14,417 nt of DNA from an uncultured Gemmatimonadota bacterium (GTDB lineage Bacteria > Gemmatimonadota > Gemmatimonadetes > Gemmatimonadales > Gemmatimonadaceae), in contig CAMLEQ010000044.1 of NCBI GenBank assembly GCA_946479015.1, forward strand, positions 1-14,417. Direction: 5' to 3'. Positions 14,321-14,417 of the stretch are shown in pieces. The notes under the pieces were generated by a model. That model did no database searches. It was not told the origin of the DNA and saw only the letters and a list, made by a program, of their open reading frames with translations. The number at the start of each line of letters is the position of its first letter. Position 1 is the stretch's first letter. The position numbers were made by a program, and so were the translations under genes.

Positions 14321-14417
14321 ATGCCCGAGCTCCCGTCCCGCGAGGACGCTCTCGCCCTGATGCACGAGTACACCGCCAGCGAGTCGCTGCGGAAGCACAT
14401 GCTCGCGGTGGAGGCGG
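14321..14417 (+). CDS. HD-domain (HDIG) hydrolase, N-terminal fragment
   Basis: ATG 14321 opens a frame running off the right edge; 32 residues are visible (MPELPSREDALALMHEYTAS, then ESLRKHMLAVEA). REDALALMHEYTxSESLRKHMLAVEA closely matches the start of small bacterial HD-domain metal-dependent phosphohydrolases, where the His of KHMLAVE is the first metal ligand. There is no clear ribosome-binding site, only a C-rich leader. The family call rests on a short fragment. Confidence 0.75.
   Translation, partial: MPELPSREDALALMHEYTASESLRKHMLAVEA

Overview
This window is very GC-rich (roughly 70% or more) and densely packed with genes. Many starts are GTG or TTG, stop/start overlaps of the ATGA or GTGA type are common, and at least one gene looks leaderless. 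The gene content fits a GC-rich, diderm, soil-type bacterium: an outer-membrane TolC-like factor, lipoprotein-like secreted metallopeptidases, a bacterial histone-deacetylase-family enzyme and PolX. The overall style resembles Gemmatimonadota, but that is an inference from composition and gene style, not from a marker gene. No rRNA, tRNA, CRISPR array, transposase or phage gene was seen.

Layout. (1) Positions 1-1333, minus strand: an ECF-type uptake transporter with a substrate-binding S component overlapping a T component that runs off the left edge. (2) 1392-3729, plus strand: a secreted M28 aminopeptidase with a C-terminal PDZ domain, followed 16 bases later by a class-IV-like histone deacetylase-family amidohydrolase. 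(3) 3740-4741: an S33-type alpha/beta hydrolase whose reading frame is split by an imperfect 34-bp tandem duplication. (4) 4776-5885: two unrecognised proteins. (5) 5970-9005: a tightly coupled DNA-repair cluster, polX - nth - EVE-domain protein, with overlapping genes. (6) 9100-9756: a cytosolic cyclophilin and a 52-residue membrane protein, ending at a strong 15-bp hairpin that separates them from a convergent multi-pass membrane protein (9845-10696, minus). (7) 10762-14085: a self-contained efflux operon, tetR - outer membrane factor - EmrA-like periplasmic adaptor. Its control region has a near-consensus promoter, two matching 14-bp operator dyads and an intrinsic-terminator-like hairpin in the leader. 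The expected inner-membrane pump is absent. A hairpin of about 148 bases follows the adaptor gene. (8) 14321 to the right edge: the start of an HD-domain hydrolase.

The non-coding structure is the most unusual part. Three short tandem arrays share a 7-bp period. GGGRYGC-type repeats form the last 29 codons of the EVE gene, a complementary GCGTCCC array lies just before the cyclophilin start, and a YCTAGKT array lies downstream of the large hairpin. With the 34-bp duplication and the large inverted repeat, they suggest a genome that tolerates and spreads small repeats at gene borders. The best leads for undescribed biology are the regulatory leader of the tetR operon, the repair operon with a modified-base reader, the heptamer arrays and the efflux operon without a pump.
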